Part shown: positions 21,473 to 32,888 of the stretch, piece by piece
Numbering within the stretch: the first letter of the stretch is position 1
How the letters are laid out: each line of letters begins with the position of its first letter
Origin: Glutinoglossum americanum
Lineage: Eukaryota > Ascomycota > Geoglossomycetes > Geoglossales > Geoglossaceae
Direction: 5' to 3'
Length of the DNA stretch: 64,000 nt
NCBI GenBank assembly: GCA_020080175.1
Contig: JAGHQL010000125.1
Coordinates: 1-64,000 of the forward strand
The notes under the pieces: generated by a model
The model's database searches: none
Seen by the model: the letters and a program-made list of their open reading frames with translations, nothing else
Told to the model about the DNA's origin: nothing
Position numbers and translations under genes: made by a program

Positions 21473-22489
21473 ATGGACCCACCAAGTGAGCTGCCTATAT
21501 ATGGCCCGGCAGACGAGCTAAACCCCGACTCTGCGTTCGAGGAAGACTCGGAGAGCTTCACGAGCTCGTTGGGCCCAGAGAGCTATGACTTCCACTTTGA
21601 GAATGGCAGGAGATACCATGCACTTCACGCCGGAGAATATTGGGGACCTAATGACGAGAGACAGATTGAAGCTGAAAGGATTACCCATCGTTTATATCTC
21701 TTAACTCTTGATGGCCAGCTCTGCGCTGCTCCGCTTGCTGCTCCTCCTCATAGGGTACTTGACATTGGCACCGGAGCCGGAAGTTGGGCGATCGACTTTG
21801 CGGCAAAACATCCAAGCGCGGCCGTTCTAGGTACAGATCTATCGCCAATCCAGGATCTCTTTATCCCATCGAATCTTAGGTTCGAGATCGTCGACTTCTG
21901 CGATATGTGGTCTTATTCAGAAAACAGCTTCGACTTTGTATTTTTGCGAGGGCTGGACGGCTGTGTGCGTGATTGGCCCAGGCTCTATGCGGAGGTATAC
22001 AGGGCTCTCAAACCCGGTGCGTACATTGAGCACTCTGAAATGTGCATCGAGCTTAAGTCGGACGACGGAGCTGTCGCCCCTGAGCATATCTTTGGAAGGT
22101 GGCGCAAGATGTTGCTCGAAGCTAGCGACGCATACGGGAAACCCCTGGGCATCGCCGACCAAACCAAAGAGCTCAGCGAAGCTGCCGGGTTCGTGGAGGT
22201 GGTAGAACAGAGATTCAAATGGCCCATCGGAGGGTGGAATCAGGAAAGGAAACTCAAGGAAATTGGGAGGTTGAACAAAAAGCATTGGGAGCAAAGCATA
22301 GAGGGATGGTGCATTGCACTATTAACCAGAGCTCTAAAGTGGACGGTGCCGCAAGTAAGAGGGTTTCTGCGAGAGATGGAGGAAGGGCTTAGGGATAGCA
22401 ACATCCATGCCTACCACGAGGTCACGGTTCTATATGGCCGGAAACGCGAATCAGGATCAGAGACTAGATCCGAAGAATCTGAATTTTAG
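21473..22489 (+). CDS. SAM-dependent methyltransferase, LaeA-like class
   Basis: A single exon of 338 residues with ATG at 21473. The N-terminal half has the class signature ENGRRYHALHAGEYWGPND (about 43-61). Motif I follows as VLDIGTGAGSWAIDFA (about 95-110), then GTDLSP and DFVFLRGLDGC, and the post-motif III block LKPGAYIEHSEM (about 179-190). These place it with the large Pezizomycotina family of Rossmann-fold methyltransferases that includes the secondary-metabolism regulator LaeA. Most members have unknown substrates. No polyketide or peptide synthase lies nearby, so membership of a metabolite cluster is not supported. It ends 89 bp from the convergent ankyrin gene. The family call is firm; the substrate is unknown. 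Confidence 0.85.
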   Translation: MDPPSELPIYGPADELNPDSAFEEDSESFTSSLGPESYDFHFENGRRYHALHAGEYWGPNDERQIEAERITHRLYLLTLDGQLCAAPLAAPPHRVLDIGTGAGSWAIDFAAKHPSAAVLGTDLSPIQDLFIPSNLRFEIVDFCDMWSYSENSFDFVFLRGLDGCVRDWPRLYAEVYRALKPGAYIEHSEMCIELKSDDGAVAPEHIFGRWRKMLLEASDAYGKPLGIADQTKELSEAAGFVEVVEQRFKWPIGGWNQERKLKEIGRLNKKHWEQSIEGWCIALLTRALKWTVPQVRGFLREMEEGLRDSNIHAYHEVTVLYGRKRESGSETRSEESEF

Positions 22490-22578
22490 GATGTAATCCT
22501 CTTAACACCAGTCCAAAGCTTCCTCTTTTTCCCTGTACTAAACGTAAGCTAAATATACTCGGAGAGCAAATCAAGAGA

Positions 22579-25500
22579 TTATTCTATATGCTTCCTCTGC
22601 TGTTCCTCAAGCAGCCGGACGACGGACTCGTGTCCATTTCTGGCGGCCTGCGACAGCGACGTTCTACCACTACCATCCTTAGAATTTAGGCTGGCACCAT
22701 TTTCGAGCAATAACCGGACGATGGCCTCGTGTCCATTTCTGGCGGCCTGCGACAGCGGCGTTCTGCCGTCATCACCCCTAAAGTCTAGGTTGGCACCATT
22801 TTCGAGCAACAACCGGACGATGGCCTCGTGTCCGTTTCTGGCGGCCTCCGATAGCGGCGCTCTGCCGTTATAGTCCTTAGAGTGTAGGATAGCACCGTTC
22901 TCGAGCAACAGCCGGACGATAGCCTCATGTCCTTTACTAGCGGCCTCCGTTAGCGGTGATTCGCGGTACAACCTCTCAGGGTTTGGATCCGCGCCGCTTT
23001 TTAACAGCAGCCGGACGATGAACTCGTGTCCATTAGAGGTGGCTTGCCACAGGGGCGTTCGGCGGACCGTTGCCGCGAAGTTTGGGTCCACGCCGTTTTC
23101 TAGCAGCAGCCGGGCAATAGACTCGTGTCCCCCATAGGCAGCGCACCATAGGGGCGTTTGACCTCCCGCGCCTAGGGAGTTTGGGTCGGCACCGTTTTCG
23201 AGTAGTGTCCGGACTCTGGATTCGAGTCCGGCACTAGCAGCGCAACATAGGAGCGTTTGGCCGCCTGGTCCCGCGCAGTTTGGGTTGGCGCCTTTTTCGA
23301 GCAGCATACGGGTTATGACATCGTTCCTGATTGTCCACCATAGTGGCGTCCGGCCGGTCGTATCCTTAGAGTCCGGGTCGACCTTAGGGTTCGCAAGCAG
23401 GAGTCTTACGATGGTCTCGTGCCCGTTACGGACAGCCCACCGTAATGCCTTCTTGCCGGCCGGGTCCTTGGAGTCTGGGTCGGCACCCCTTTCGAGCAGC
23501 AATTGGACGATGACCTCATTTTCCAGCTTCGTAAATATGGATAAATAGCTGTCCAATACGTCTTGCGCAATAATTGCTTCTCCCTCCAGCAGCACCTGGA
23601 CAACCTTGTCGTGGCCTTTAATAGCGGCTGCGATGAGGGGGTGGCAATGTTCCCCTCCTGCGACGTTGACATTAGCCCCTGCGCCGATAAGAATCTGAAC
23701 AATCCTTTCATGGCCATTTACCGCAGCTGCCTGTATGGCACTGCCATATCGCTCTCCCGTGGCGTCGATATCGGCTTCGCCATCTAACAGTACCCGCACG
23801 AGATTCAATAGATTTTTTTCTGAAAGAATGTATAGCACCTTTACTTCTGGAGTATACCGACGGATATCGTACCGTTGGAAGATACTGTTGAGGTTTGCCC
23901 ATTTGTGCATTTTGGAGTTAGGGGGTTCGAATTCCCTTAAAAGTTCCTTCTGGGAAATACCCCAGCTTTGCGCAGCGTCAGCATGGATGAAAATATTGTT
24001 AACGGCATATTCAAGAAATGGGAATGCTTCGGATGCTATTTTCCGGAGATCTTTAGCCGCTTGCGAATTTGCACATGGTAGCGCATCATTGAAAAAGTCC
24101 TTGAACATGTCCGTAATAATATATTGATAACAGCATCGTTTAAGCTGCTCCTGGCTAAGCCCGGTCATATTGGCTGTAAGGTCGGGTTGAAGCTGGGCTA
24201 AGCCATTCCTCAGGAGGAAGAAGTCACGCACAGTCTCATGAATGAACTGGACGGTTTGATCTTTTGACACTTCCGCAAGTCCCTTTGAACAGCTAAGAAT
24301 AAATCTGTCAATGGTCTCGTGGCTGACTTCAGCGGGATTCCATTGCCCTAATGCCGTAGGTTCGGTTCCGGACAAAACAGCAAAATAGAGTTCCTCACGC
24401 TTGAGGGGTCTCTGCGTAAATAAAAGCCATTGTAGACAGAGTATTGACTCATCCCTTGTTTCGACATCTCGCATTAAGATGTCGGCAAATAACTCGTCCA
24501 GCTCGTCCGGAATTTCGTTAAGCCGACGTCGTAGTGTGTGTATTTGACCATGATCATATGCCTTGTTCAGCATTTGCACAACTAATACGACCCACAAAAA
24601 TACCCCCGATGCTCTACTAAGTATTTCAGCTTTGATATCATCCATCTGCTTGCTTGCTGGGGCCTTGAACTTGCTTTGGACGTATGTTGAAATGTCATTG
24701 TCGTGGCCACCCTGTCTGTCTATATCTAGCTGAATACCATTCTGGATGCTTATATGCGGATAGTGGCGACTCGATAAGCATATATTTAGAGACGTTCCCG
24801 AAGATAGAGCTGCCTCTGCTAGACTCTCGAGAAACTCAACCATTTTGCGTACCTCATTCTCTTCGCATTCGTCGAGCGCATCGATAAAGCAGACTAATCG
24901 ATGTTGTTGGAGATCCTCAATAGCGGTAATAAAAAACTCCTGAAGTTCCTCAGCGTTCCACCCGTAGATATCGTTGTGGTTTGGCTTCATCAGGAATATT
25001 GGAACAAAGAGATCTTGTAGAGCGGGAAGTGCTGTCAGGAGCTGGAACAGTAGCGAGCGGTACATTCCCAAGGTCGATTTTTCGAGGATACTGCCTCGCG
25101 CATTAAAGAAAAACGAGATAATGGTAGCGCCTCTCGATGCCTTCTTAGTTTTGAGAAGGGCGTGCTTCATCATCGTTGATTTCCCAGCTCCAGGCTTTCC
25201 TTTGATCCACAGGAAACCGTGATGTTCATAGATCAAATCCCTGTTCAGCCACTTCTGGTATTCCAGCTGCTCAAACAGCCAATTACATGTCCTCTCATGA
25301 GCTTTCTTGATATTCATAAGTCTTGCATCAATTTGCTGGAAGGACAAGGAATCAAGGCAAGCTTTTTTCTGTTCTTCAGTAGCCGCTGCAGTGAATTTCG
25401 GTTGCTCTACGGAGGATGGACTCATCTCTGAGCATAATCCTATAACTCGGGTTAAAATGCGATACCTATCAAATGAACGTCAGACTGACCTAATTGCCCC

Positions 25501-26586
25501 GCATTATCCTCAATGACCTGAGATATGCGACGGAAAGCTGCAGTAACTTTTTCATACTCTCCGTCATCAAGCCCTTTGAACCGGCACATGTCCATGTGAT
25601 TACCAGCAATATGTTGCGTAATCTCGATCGTCGAGTCTCCAAAGGCTGACGAAGTGTCCTCCACTACCTATGAACGGAGTAAATATTAGCAACGCACACT
25701 CTTGTCTACAGGGCTTAGTAATTCTAACTTTATCACCATTTAGAAATTTGAGTCCATACTGCTCTTGGAAAGAGTATAACATCCAATTCTTGGAACGTGA
25801 CATTCTACTGAACTCGTCACGGAGCTCTCTAAGTCGTTCGGAGCTTGGTAGTAAGCTGTTGACAAGCTGGTCGTTCACGACGAATCCAGCAAGCCGCACA
25901 ACTGTCTCAGCAGCGCGATAAACTACACCCCGTGGATCTGCTCCGCTATGAGGAGTGCCGAAACAAATGAGCGCAATAGTAGCATCGTAGATACTATAAA
26001 GGTGACTGTGATGCGCCTGCTGACCCTCAGATCTCCGCAACGCTTCCTTGACTATGATTCCCCCCAGACTGTGCGCGACGAATATGAGGGGTCTAGATGG
26101 CTGAGAGCTTCGTCTTGCCTCCAGACTTAGTAGGAGGTTGTGCCCTAGATCATACACTGTGCTTTTACTTGCAGGAGCTCCAAGGCGATGGCGAATGTTG
26201 CTGTCGTATCCATACGTCAAGACTCGGGCGTTCGTCAGAGTCGTAGGTAAAAGATCTTGCGGCCAGAAGACAGTCTTGTTGGCTACTGCCCTCTTAGAGT
26301 CAGAACCGATGAGGCGACGGAACTTGGAGGGACGCTCTCTACTGTCGTTGTTGTGCGTCGTTCCGTTATCCTGGGACACTTCGCCAAAGTATGTCCAAGT
26401 GCGTCGAGGGTGGCCGGTGAATCCATGCACGAAGACGACACTATTTAACGGTCAGCACTGTATACTTTACTAGAACTTAATTCCATACTCTATCGCGGCG
26501 GAAGGAGGGTCTGCTAAGACCGTAAGGCCCTCCAGGCGCACGTCAGCTTCGGTAGGTAGCTTAACTCCAACATTGCATGCATCCAT
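22579..26586 (-). CDS. NLR-like protein: SesB-type esterase, NACHT ATPase, ankyrin repeats
   Basis: Four exons, 26586-26489, 26440-25729, 25667-25490 and 25439-22579, give 1282 residues with all junctions in frame. The N-terminal alpha/beta hydrolase has VVFVHGFTGHPRRTWTYF and the nucleophile elbow FVAHSLGGIIVKEAL, then CFGTPHSGAD. This is the SesB-type putative lipase domain heading many fungal NLRs. NACHT follows with Walker A GKPGAGKS (about 410-417) and Walker B LVCFIDALDECEE (about 510-522). About twelve ankyrin repeats fill residues about 890-1270. Several C-terminal repeats are nearly identical at DNA level with a 99-bp period (22613, 22712, 22811, 22910), typical of fast-evolving recognition arrays. 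In the family, ligand binding by the repeats triggers the N-terminal effector in non-self response. The apparent start at 25425 is internal; the spliced start at 26586 restores the hydrolase. Confidence 0.88.
22611..23020 (-). repeat. High-identity 99-bp repeats in the ankyrin array
   Basis: At least four successive units (CGGACGAYGGCCTCGTGTCC-type starts at about 22613, 22712, 22811 and 22910 on plus) each encode one 33-residue ankyrin repeat. They differ by only a few bases, while upstream repeats in the same gene are much more diverged. This suggests recent unit duplication or gene conversion. Confidence 0.75.
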
Positions 26587-27744
26587 GCTAGTTATCGCAA
26601 TGCCGGAGGGTCGCGATGCGCTTCAACGAACGCTTGAGTGGTAGCCGTTTTCGGTGGCGCAATGGTCGCTGGAAACAACGATCATGTCCAGCAAAGATCG
26701 CGTCCTTCTCTCGTTGCGAGGTTCAGTCTGTCGTCAGCTGCGTTTCCTGAGCCTCAAACAAACATTTGGGTTTCGCTAGCATGATCGAAGGCATTTCTTG
26801 AGCGAGCCAGCCTATTATGTATTCATCTAAGTTGTATAGTACATTTTACTTTAATCCACTCCGCCAAAATGTAAACCCATGACACGGGGTTTAGTTGCCT
26901 GAGCACAATCCATTTCGTCCAGCCACTCCTCTCGTGAGCCCTTAGTATCAGGTATTGCAAGAAGGCCAGAGCACTGTATATGCACCTTCATGGCCCCATT
27001 TGCTGCTGCAGTCTTTGTCATGTCGAGGGACTTATACCATATTATCACTTACGTAGAAGGATGCGATTATCCGTCGTATCACCTAGACACAGCGACACCA
27101 GAATAACTAGAGCCACGAAAGCTAAAGTCGAACAGAAGTGAAGGTGGGAAAGGAACGTTATGGACAGCGCTAAAAATAGGGTGAGAAATCGCCGCAGGGC
27201 GGCGGTGTGCTCACCCGTCAAAACAGGGTGAGAGTTGGCAGCCACCTTCTGTTTTCATTGCAACTCCTTCAACATAGAATTCTTACAGCTAGCTAGAGAT
27301 GGCGTGTGGTGGAAACGTCACTCTCCCCCCAAATTCGGACTCTCCCGGTTCGGGTAGATGTCTCTCCTAGTCGGGCAGGCGCTGCGACCTACACACAGTT
27401 CCAAACCAGGAAGGATTTCAGGGTGGCTCTAACCGCTGAACTTCGCGAGTTGTTGGTGGATACAACTGCCATATCGTATGGATACATAAAACGAAAGTAG
27501 TATTTAATAATAGAAGAGAACCTATCCAATAACTCCAGTCCAGTTTCGTGATCACATTTATAACACGGAAATACCCTCCTTTAATCTCGATTCTACCCTT
27601 CATAAGGCGGCACATTGTCGGTTTTATCTGGAGCCAGGCCTTCCTTTGGGTTGATGTAGGCAAGTATACCCATAAAGTCTCAGTTTCTTTTACCACAAAA
27701 GAATCCAGTATTAAATGCCAGGGTCGCATGACTCCATCCGTCTA
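26587..27744. other. Intergenic region between the two ankyrin NLR genes
   Basis: About 1.16 kb with only short frames of no recognisable family. It contains the promoter of the 26586 gene and the 3' flank of the 31554 gene. The motif GGGTGAG recurs around 27178-27232. No transposon ends were seen. Confidence 0.4.
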
Positions 27745-30700
27745 CTAACCGTTGGAAAGTTCGTTCTCTCCCTTGGGGTCTTCCCCAATATATACGGCAT
27801 TTTCCATTTTCAGCTTTATCAGCTCAGCAATTTTCGAGTGGCTGACCCACTCCGCCATTTCCAACGCCGTTCCTCCATTCCCGTTTCTTGCCTCGATGTT
27901 GGCCCCATTGTCAAGGAGCAGCTCGACTAAGTCCAAGTCGCCTTTCGCAGTGGCCCAGTGCAACACCGTCCACCCAGCAACAGTTTCTTTTGCCTCAGTG
28001 TCGGCTCCCCTGTTGAGCAATAGTCTGACTACATCAAAATGGCCCCCTACAGCTGCATCGTAAAGCGCTGTGTGCGCATATGATCTTTCTCTAACTTCGA
28101 TGTCAGCTCCTTTGTCAAGAAGCAGCTTCGTCGCATCGAAGTGACCAAACGAGGCTGATCTATATAGTGCCGTCTTTCCATCTGCATCCTTGGCCTCGAT
28201 ATCAGCTCCCTTACTGAGAAGCAATTTGATGACATCTAGGTTGTCGCTTGAGGCTGCCATGAGCAAAGCCATCTGTCCACACTCGTCCGTAGTCTTGATA
28301 GCTTCTGTGTCTAGCAGCCGTGTGGCTAGGTCTAACCGGTCTCCAGGGGCTGCCATGAGTAGCGCTATTCCTTCAGGATTCCCTTTGGCCCCTTTGCTAA
28401 GTAGCAGCTTCACCACTTCCAAGTGACCGTTCGAGGCCGCCATGAGCAACGCCGTCCTTCCGTTATTATCCGCAGCATCAATATCAGCTCCTCTCTCAAG
28501 AAGCAGCTTAACAACTTCTAAACGACCCCCCAACGCTACCCTATGCAATGCTGTCTCCCCATATATGTTGTTAGCCTTAATGTTAGCTCCTTTGTCAAGC
28601 AGCGCCTTGACCGTCTCCAAATGACCTCCCAAGGCTGCCTTGTGTAGTGCTGTTTGTGCCCACTTATCCGTGGCTTCAACACTGACTCCCTTGTCGAGTA
28701 GTAGTTTAACCACTCCTAAGAGGCCTAGGGAAGCCGTCATGAGCAATGTCGTTGACCCATCATAATCCTTGGCCTCGGCATCGGCTCCGTTATCAAGCAG
28801 GATCTTGACTGCCTCCGGGTGATTGCAAACGGCAGCCCTGTGCAATGCAGTTTGTGTCCACAGATTCTTAACCTCCATATTTGCTCCCTTGTCGAGGAGC
28901 TGTTTAATAACGCCCAATTGGCCATATGAGGCTGCCATGTGCAGCGCAGTGAATTTCTGCGGATCAGTCGCCTCAATATCGGCACCTTTGTCTAGTAGCA
29001 GTTTGGAAACCTGCTCATGACCGTGCCAGGCCGATTGATGGAGTGCTCTCTTTCCAACATTACCCTCGGCCTCTACCTGAGCACCCCTGTCTAGCAACAA
29101 TCTCACGACCTCGACATCTCCCCTCTCCGCTGCAATGCACAGGGCTGTCTCTCCATCCTCATACTTGGCCTCTATATCGACTCCTTGGTCAAGTAGTGCT
29201 TCCACGACGCCCTTAATCCCAAAAGATGTTGCGACGTGCAAGCAAGTATATGACTTTGGGAACCTCTGGCTATATCCTTGATATAAATGGTTACCCGCAC
29301 CCATAGCCTGTACGGCACTTTCGAGGTTTGGACCCTTGCCACAAAATTCGATAGCTAAACCTTGGTAGTCATCTTCAAGGGTCTCTCGGGCGTGATCGCC
29401 CCAATGCTGCGCAGCGTATTGGAGAAATGGACTCGTATCTAAACGGGACTCGTATTCTTCATCACTGAGGCAAGGTCCGTCGCCAAATGCGTCAAAACAA
29501 AGGTAGGTCAGGCAAGCCTGCGTAATTTCTGAATTGCGTTTCGGGAAAAGCGATTGTGAATTCTTGTCGAAGTATTCCTGAAGTGTGAAATGGACAAGAC
29601 GAACAACCAAACTCGCAGGATCAATCCGTACTAGGCCCAGACAATACTCAACCAAAAGATCTTCGCAAGGAAGGTCGTCTTCGTCAAAGTCGTGCTCGCC
29701 CGAACGAACAGCAAGACCGTGGAGTAGTTCAGCGATTTTCAACGGTCTCTTAGCGTGTGCGATCCACATTAGAACCCTATGAGCCATGTCCCTTTCAGAG
29801 GGAGGTTGGACCCCAATTCTTTTGAGAATATCGCTAAAGTTGTCATCCAACTTTTTAGGTAACGTTTTTAGGCATCTTCTAATTTCGCCCTTTGTAGTCT
29901 GGTCCAAGATGGCTTGGATTTGTAGTGTAGGCAATAGGAACCTAGGATTACCACAACATCAATCCTTGAACAGGGTTCTGAAAGGTTGAACTTATAACCA
30001 CTTACATCCCGTGAGCGCCGTCGACGATTGATGTAACTATGTCTTCCTTCAATTTCTCGTCTTTACCAAGGATTTTCTTTGTTTTCCGGTTTTCGAGCTT
30101 CTTATATACGAAATCGCTGATGTCAGATTCCACTGCTTCAAGCTTGACTTGCAGAGCATGTCCCAGACTTTCGTTCAGGTCTTCCGGGTGAGGCCGGCTG
30201 GTCACCAGTAACTTCATCGAGATTTCGAATTGTTGAAGGGCGCTCAAAAGCTCGGACCGGCAGTCGCCAGCTTTACACTCATCTAGAGCATCAATAACCA
30301 GATAGACGGCATCAAATCTCTTCGCTGTGGACAGGAGAAGCTCCTGTAATTCGCTCACTTGAGGTATTTGCCCCTTCATAACGGATCGGTCAAAAAGCTG
30401 CTTGACTGGCGCCGGAAGCTCTTCCAATTGTAGCAGCAATTGCTTCAGTAAGCTTGATATAACCTGCTCCAATGTCTGCTCGTCCTCGGCGCTGAAGTCA
30501 AAGTAAAAAAACACCACGCCTGCATCTTTCCTAGTCTTTGTGATATGGTCAATTGCGAGAGACCTTCGAAAATTTAGCTATATAAACTGGGCGTGAAAAG
30601 CATACGAGACATACGCGAGAACCGTCTTACCAACTCCTGGATCTCCCTTGCACCACAGAATATTCCCAGCGTCACCTTTTAGCCACAGTTGGAATTCAGC

Positions 30701-31554
30701 TAGTTCTAGAAACCACATTCCTGTGTTTCCATGTCGCCTGCGTAGGGTATCGTTCTGCTTCTCGTTATGGGCAACGCTTGACAGCCACCCAAGTACCTCC
30801 ATGCGTTCTTCATCTGCAAGCGACTATTAGCACGAAAGCGGTGTCTGCTCGAAACATGTTCCACACACCCAATCTCCTCCGATCAAGGCTTTGCGCTATG
30901 CCATACGTTTTTTGGACACTCTCTGTGACGTCAGGTAACGACCCCACCAGATTTTGTATCTCCGAGACCCTTTCCAACATTTTTTGGATTTCCGGGTAAA
31001 AGTGACGTGTTGATTGCATTTGCTCCAGCTGAAAGTTCAGTGACTCCAATACATCGTCCCTCACTTTGGATAGAAGCCGACTAAAGAAAGAATGGTTAGC
31101 CTGCCCCGAAGTCCGGAGTTTGGCGTTCTCACCAGCCGGCCGTCTGGAGGGATAAACTATAAAGCTGCGTCCATCTGTGTATTGCATCTATAGTCTCGCG
31201 GTTTTCCTTCTCGGTGAACGGCCAACTTAACCTTTGGATGGCTCTCGAAACCCTGTCGCCTTTGCCGTATTTTTCAAGCTTCTTCTGGAGAGCATTGAGC
31301 TCCTTGTCGCAGGCGTTTGTCGCGACTAGAAGCACCGAAGTAGGTTCGAAGACAATGGGATCTGCGTCTTCGCTTTGTAGAAATTCCGAGAGTTGTTTAA
31401 GCACAGCGGAGAAAGCCTGAATTTCTCTCTCTAATTTATACGCCTCTTGTGATGCTCCTTTCACTGAACTAGTAAACTCTGCGATCGTCACGCCAACCTG
31501 TATCGCTAAGCACAGAAGGCCCGCAACTCCAGACGCCACAGACAGAGGATCCAT
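27745..31554 (-). CDS. NLR-like protein: fungal helical N-domain, NACHT ATPase, about fifteen ankyrin repeats
   Basis: Five exons, 31554-31133, 31080-30869, 30813-30615, 30563-30006 and 29941-27745, give 1195 residues with all junctions in frame. The N-terminus MDPLSVASGVAGLLCLAIQV followed by helices and a coiled coil (to about 210) is the common fungal NLR head (PF17111-like). NACHT: Walker A GDPGVGKT (about 268-275), Walker B YLVIDALDECKAGD (about 365-378), then the LKIAELLHGLAV and RLVHFTLQEYF winged-helix region. From about residue 690 the protein is ankyrin repeats almost to the end (for example GADIEAKDADGKTALYRSAS). The repeats are more diverged from each other than those of the 22579-26586 gene. 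Likely role: NTP-driven recognition protein in heterokaryon or symbiont/pathogen sensing; this is family inference. The ORF is intact. Confidence 0.88.
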
Positions 31555-32888
31555 GGTTTACCGTATTCGGTGTTCCTAGAGGTGGTGAGATAAGGATTCG
31601 TTGCGTAACAGCGATGGGGCCCTCCTTCAGAGGGTCTCGCGGTGCAATATAAAGGAACAGTCGACTCGCCGCATCTTCACAACCCAATTTGTTGGGCGTT
31701 TGCACGTTTGAGGTAGCACGATGTAGCCCTTTTGGTTGGATTATGCCGCCCCCTGTCATCCTCAAGCATGCCTGAAACTGAGAGCAATGGAAGGCCATAA
31801 GATGCTGTATGAGAGGCGGCGCCAAAGTTTCGAAAACCTCTAAAGCGGCAATCGTCCTCAGTTACTCGTTATTTCCGTGCCAATGTGAAATCCAAAGGCG
31901 CTCTGCAATATCATAGGCATAAAAGCGGCGGGTGTCTCCTCCGAACATCACCATGTCTTTCAACATCCTTCCACAAGCTCGAATAGTTTTATCCCCGTGT
32001 ACCCTGAGGTGTACACTTGGCCAACCAAAAACCACTCACCCCACACAGCACGAGAAAGCTGCCTAAAAGAGCCCAACCTAGAAAACAGAGATCTAGTTAT
32101 TCGTATTAAATAGGAACTTAGCTCCTCTCTATATATATTTACCGACACAGGCCAGTACTACCTCGAAAAAGAAAGCTCAATTTCTCCCAGACCAGAAACG
32201 AGCATAATTCCGCCGATTAAACCGGAATTTGGCCGCAAAATCCACGCAGCATTCCTACAATACCTATACGGCGCGCCGGTCAGCCAAATCCAAAGAGGGC
32301 CTGAGATCTGGTCTATATGCGCCGAGGTTAGGTAGGTGCGTGAGCCACGGTTCTATCGCCTTTTTTTTTCATAAAAAAAAAAAAAAAAGCGGGCGTGCGG
32401 GGGCGTCCGTTTCATACTCAGAATTAAAGGAGAGATAGTATGAATAAATACCCTCTATCCCAATTGCTTGCTACTGCTTCTCAACTACGTATATCTACAC
32501 CCCCCTCAACATCCAAGTGAACTGGCAACTCACGCGAAGTCCCGCGGGTATAAAAAAGAAAAGAGGGAAAAAAGATTAGAAACCATAGTAATAAACGACG
32601 CTTGCTTCAGAGGGAAAAAAAAAAGAAAAACAAATTTCCCAAAACCCCGCATTTGATATCCCCCCATGGTTTGAGTTCCCCATCCCAAAGAGAAAAGAAA
32701 AAACGTGAAGCCCGTCATGCGATGTCGTCGTGGTCCTGAGTTCGTATTCCCAGAGATGGTGGAGGGGAGGTGTGTGTGTGTGTGAGTTATTAAAAAAAAA
32801 TCAGAAAAGGGGGCATGGGAAATATGCCTTTTATGAAAAAGAGAAATCGGAAAAGAGAAGGGTTTTTTCGGCTTCTAGTCTACTTTCC
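31555..32888. other. Intergenic boundary between accessory and housekeeping parts
   Basis: About 1.3 kb. It contains the 5' region of the NLR gene at 31554, an interrupted T/A homopolymer block (32361-32389), further A-rich runs (32570-32710) and a short GT microsatellite (32772-32783). No gene is supported; short frames here are low-complexity. Confidence 0.45.

Noticed and set aside
21473-22489. A secondary-metabolite cluster around the LaeA-like methyltransferase.
   Set aside because: No polyketide synthase, peptide synthetase, terpene synthase, P450 or transporter is present nearby.
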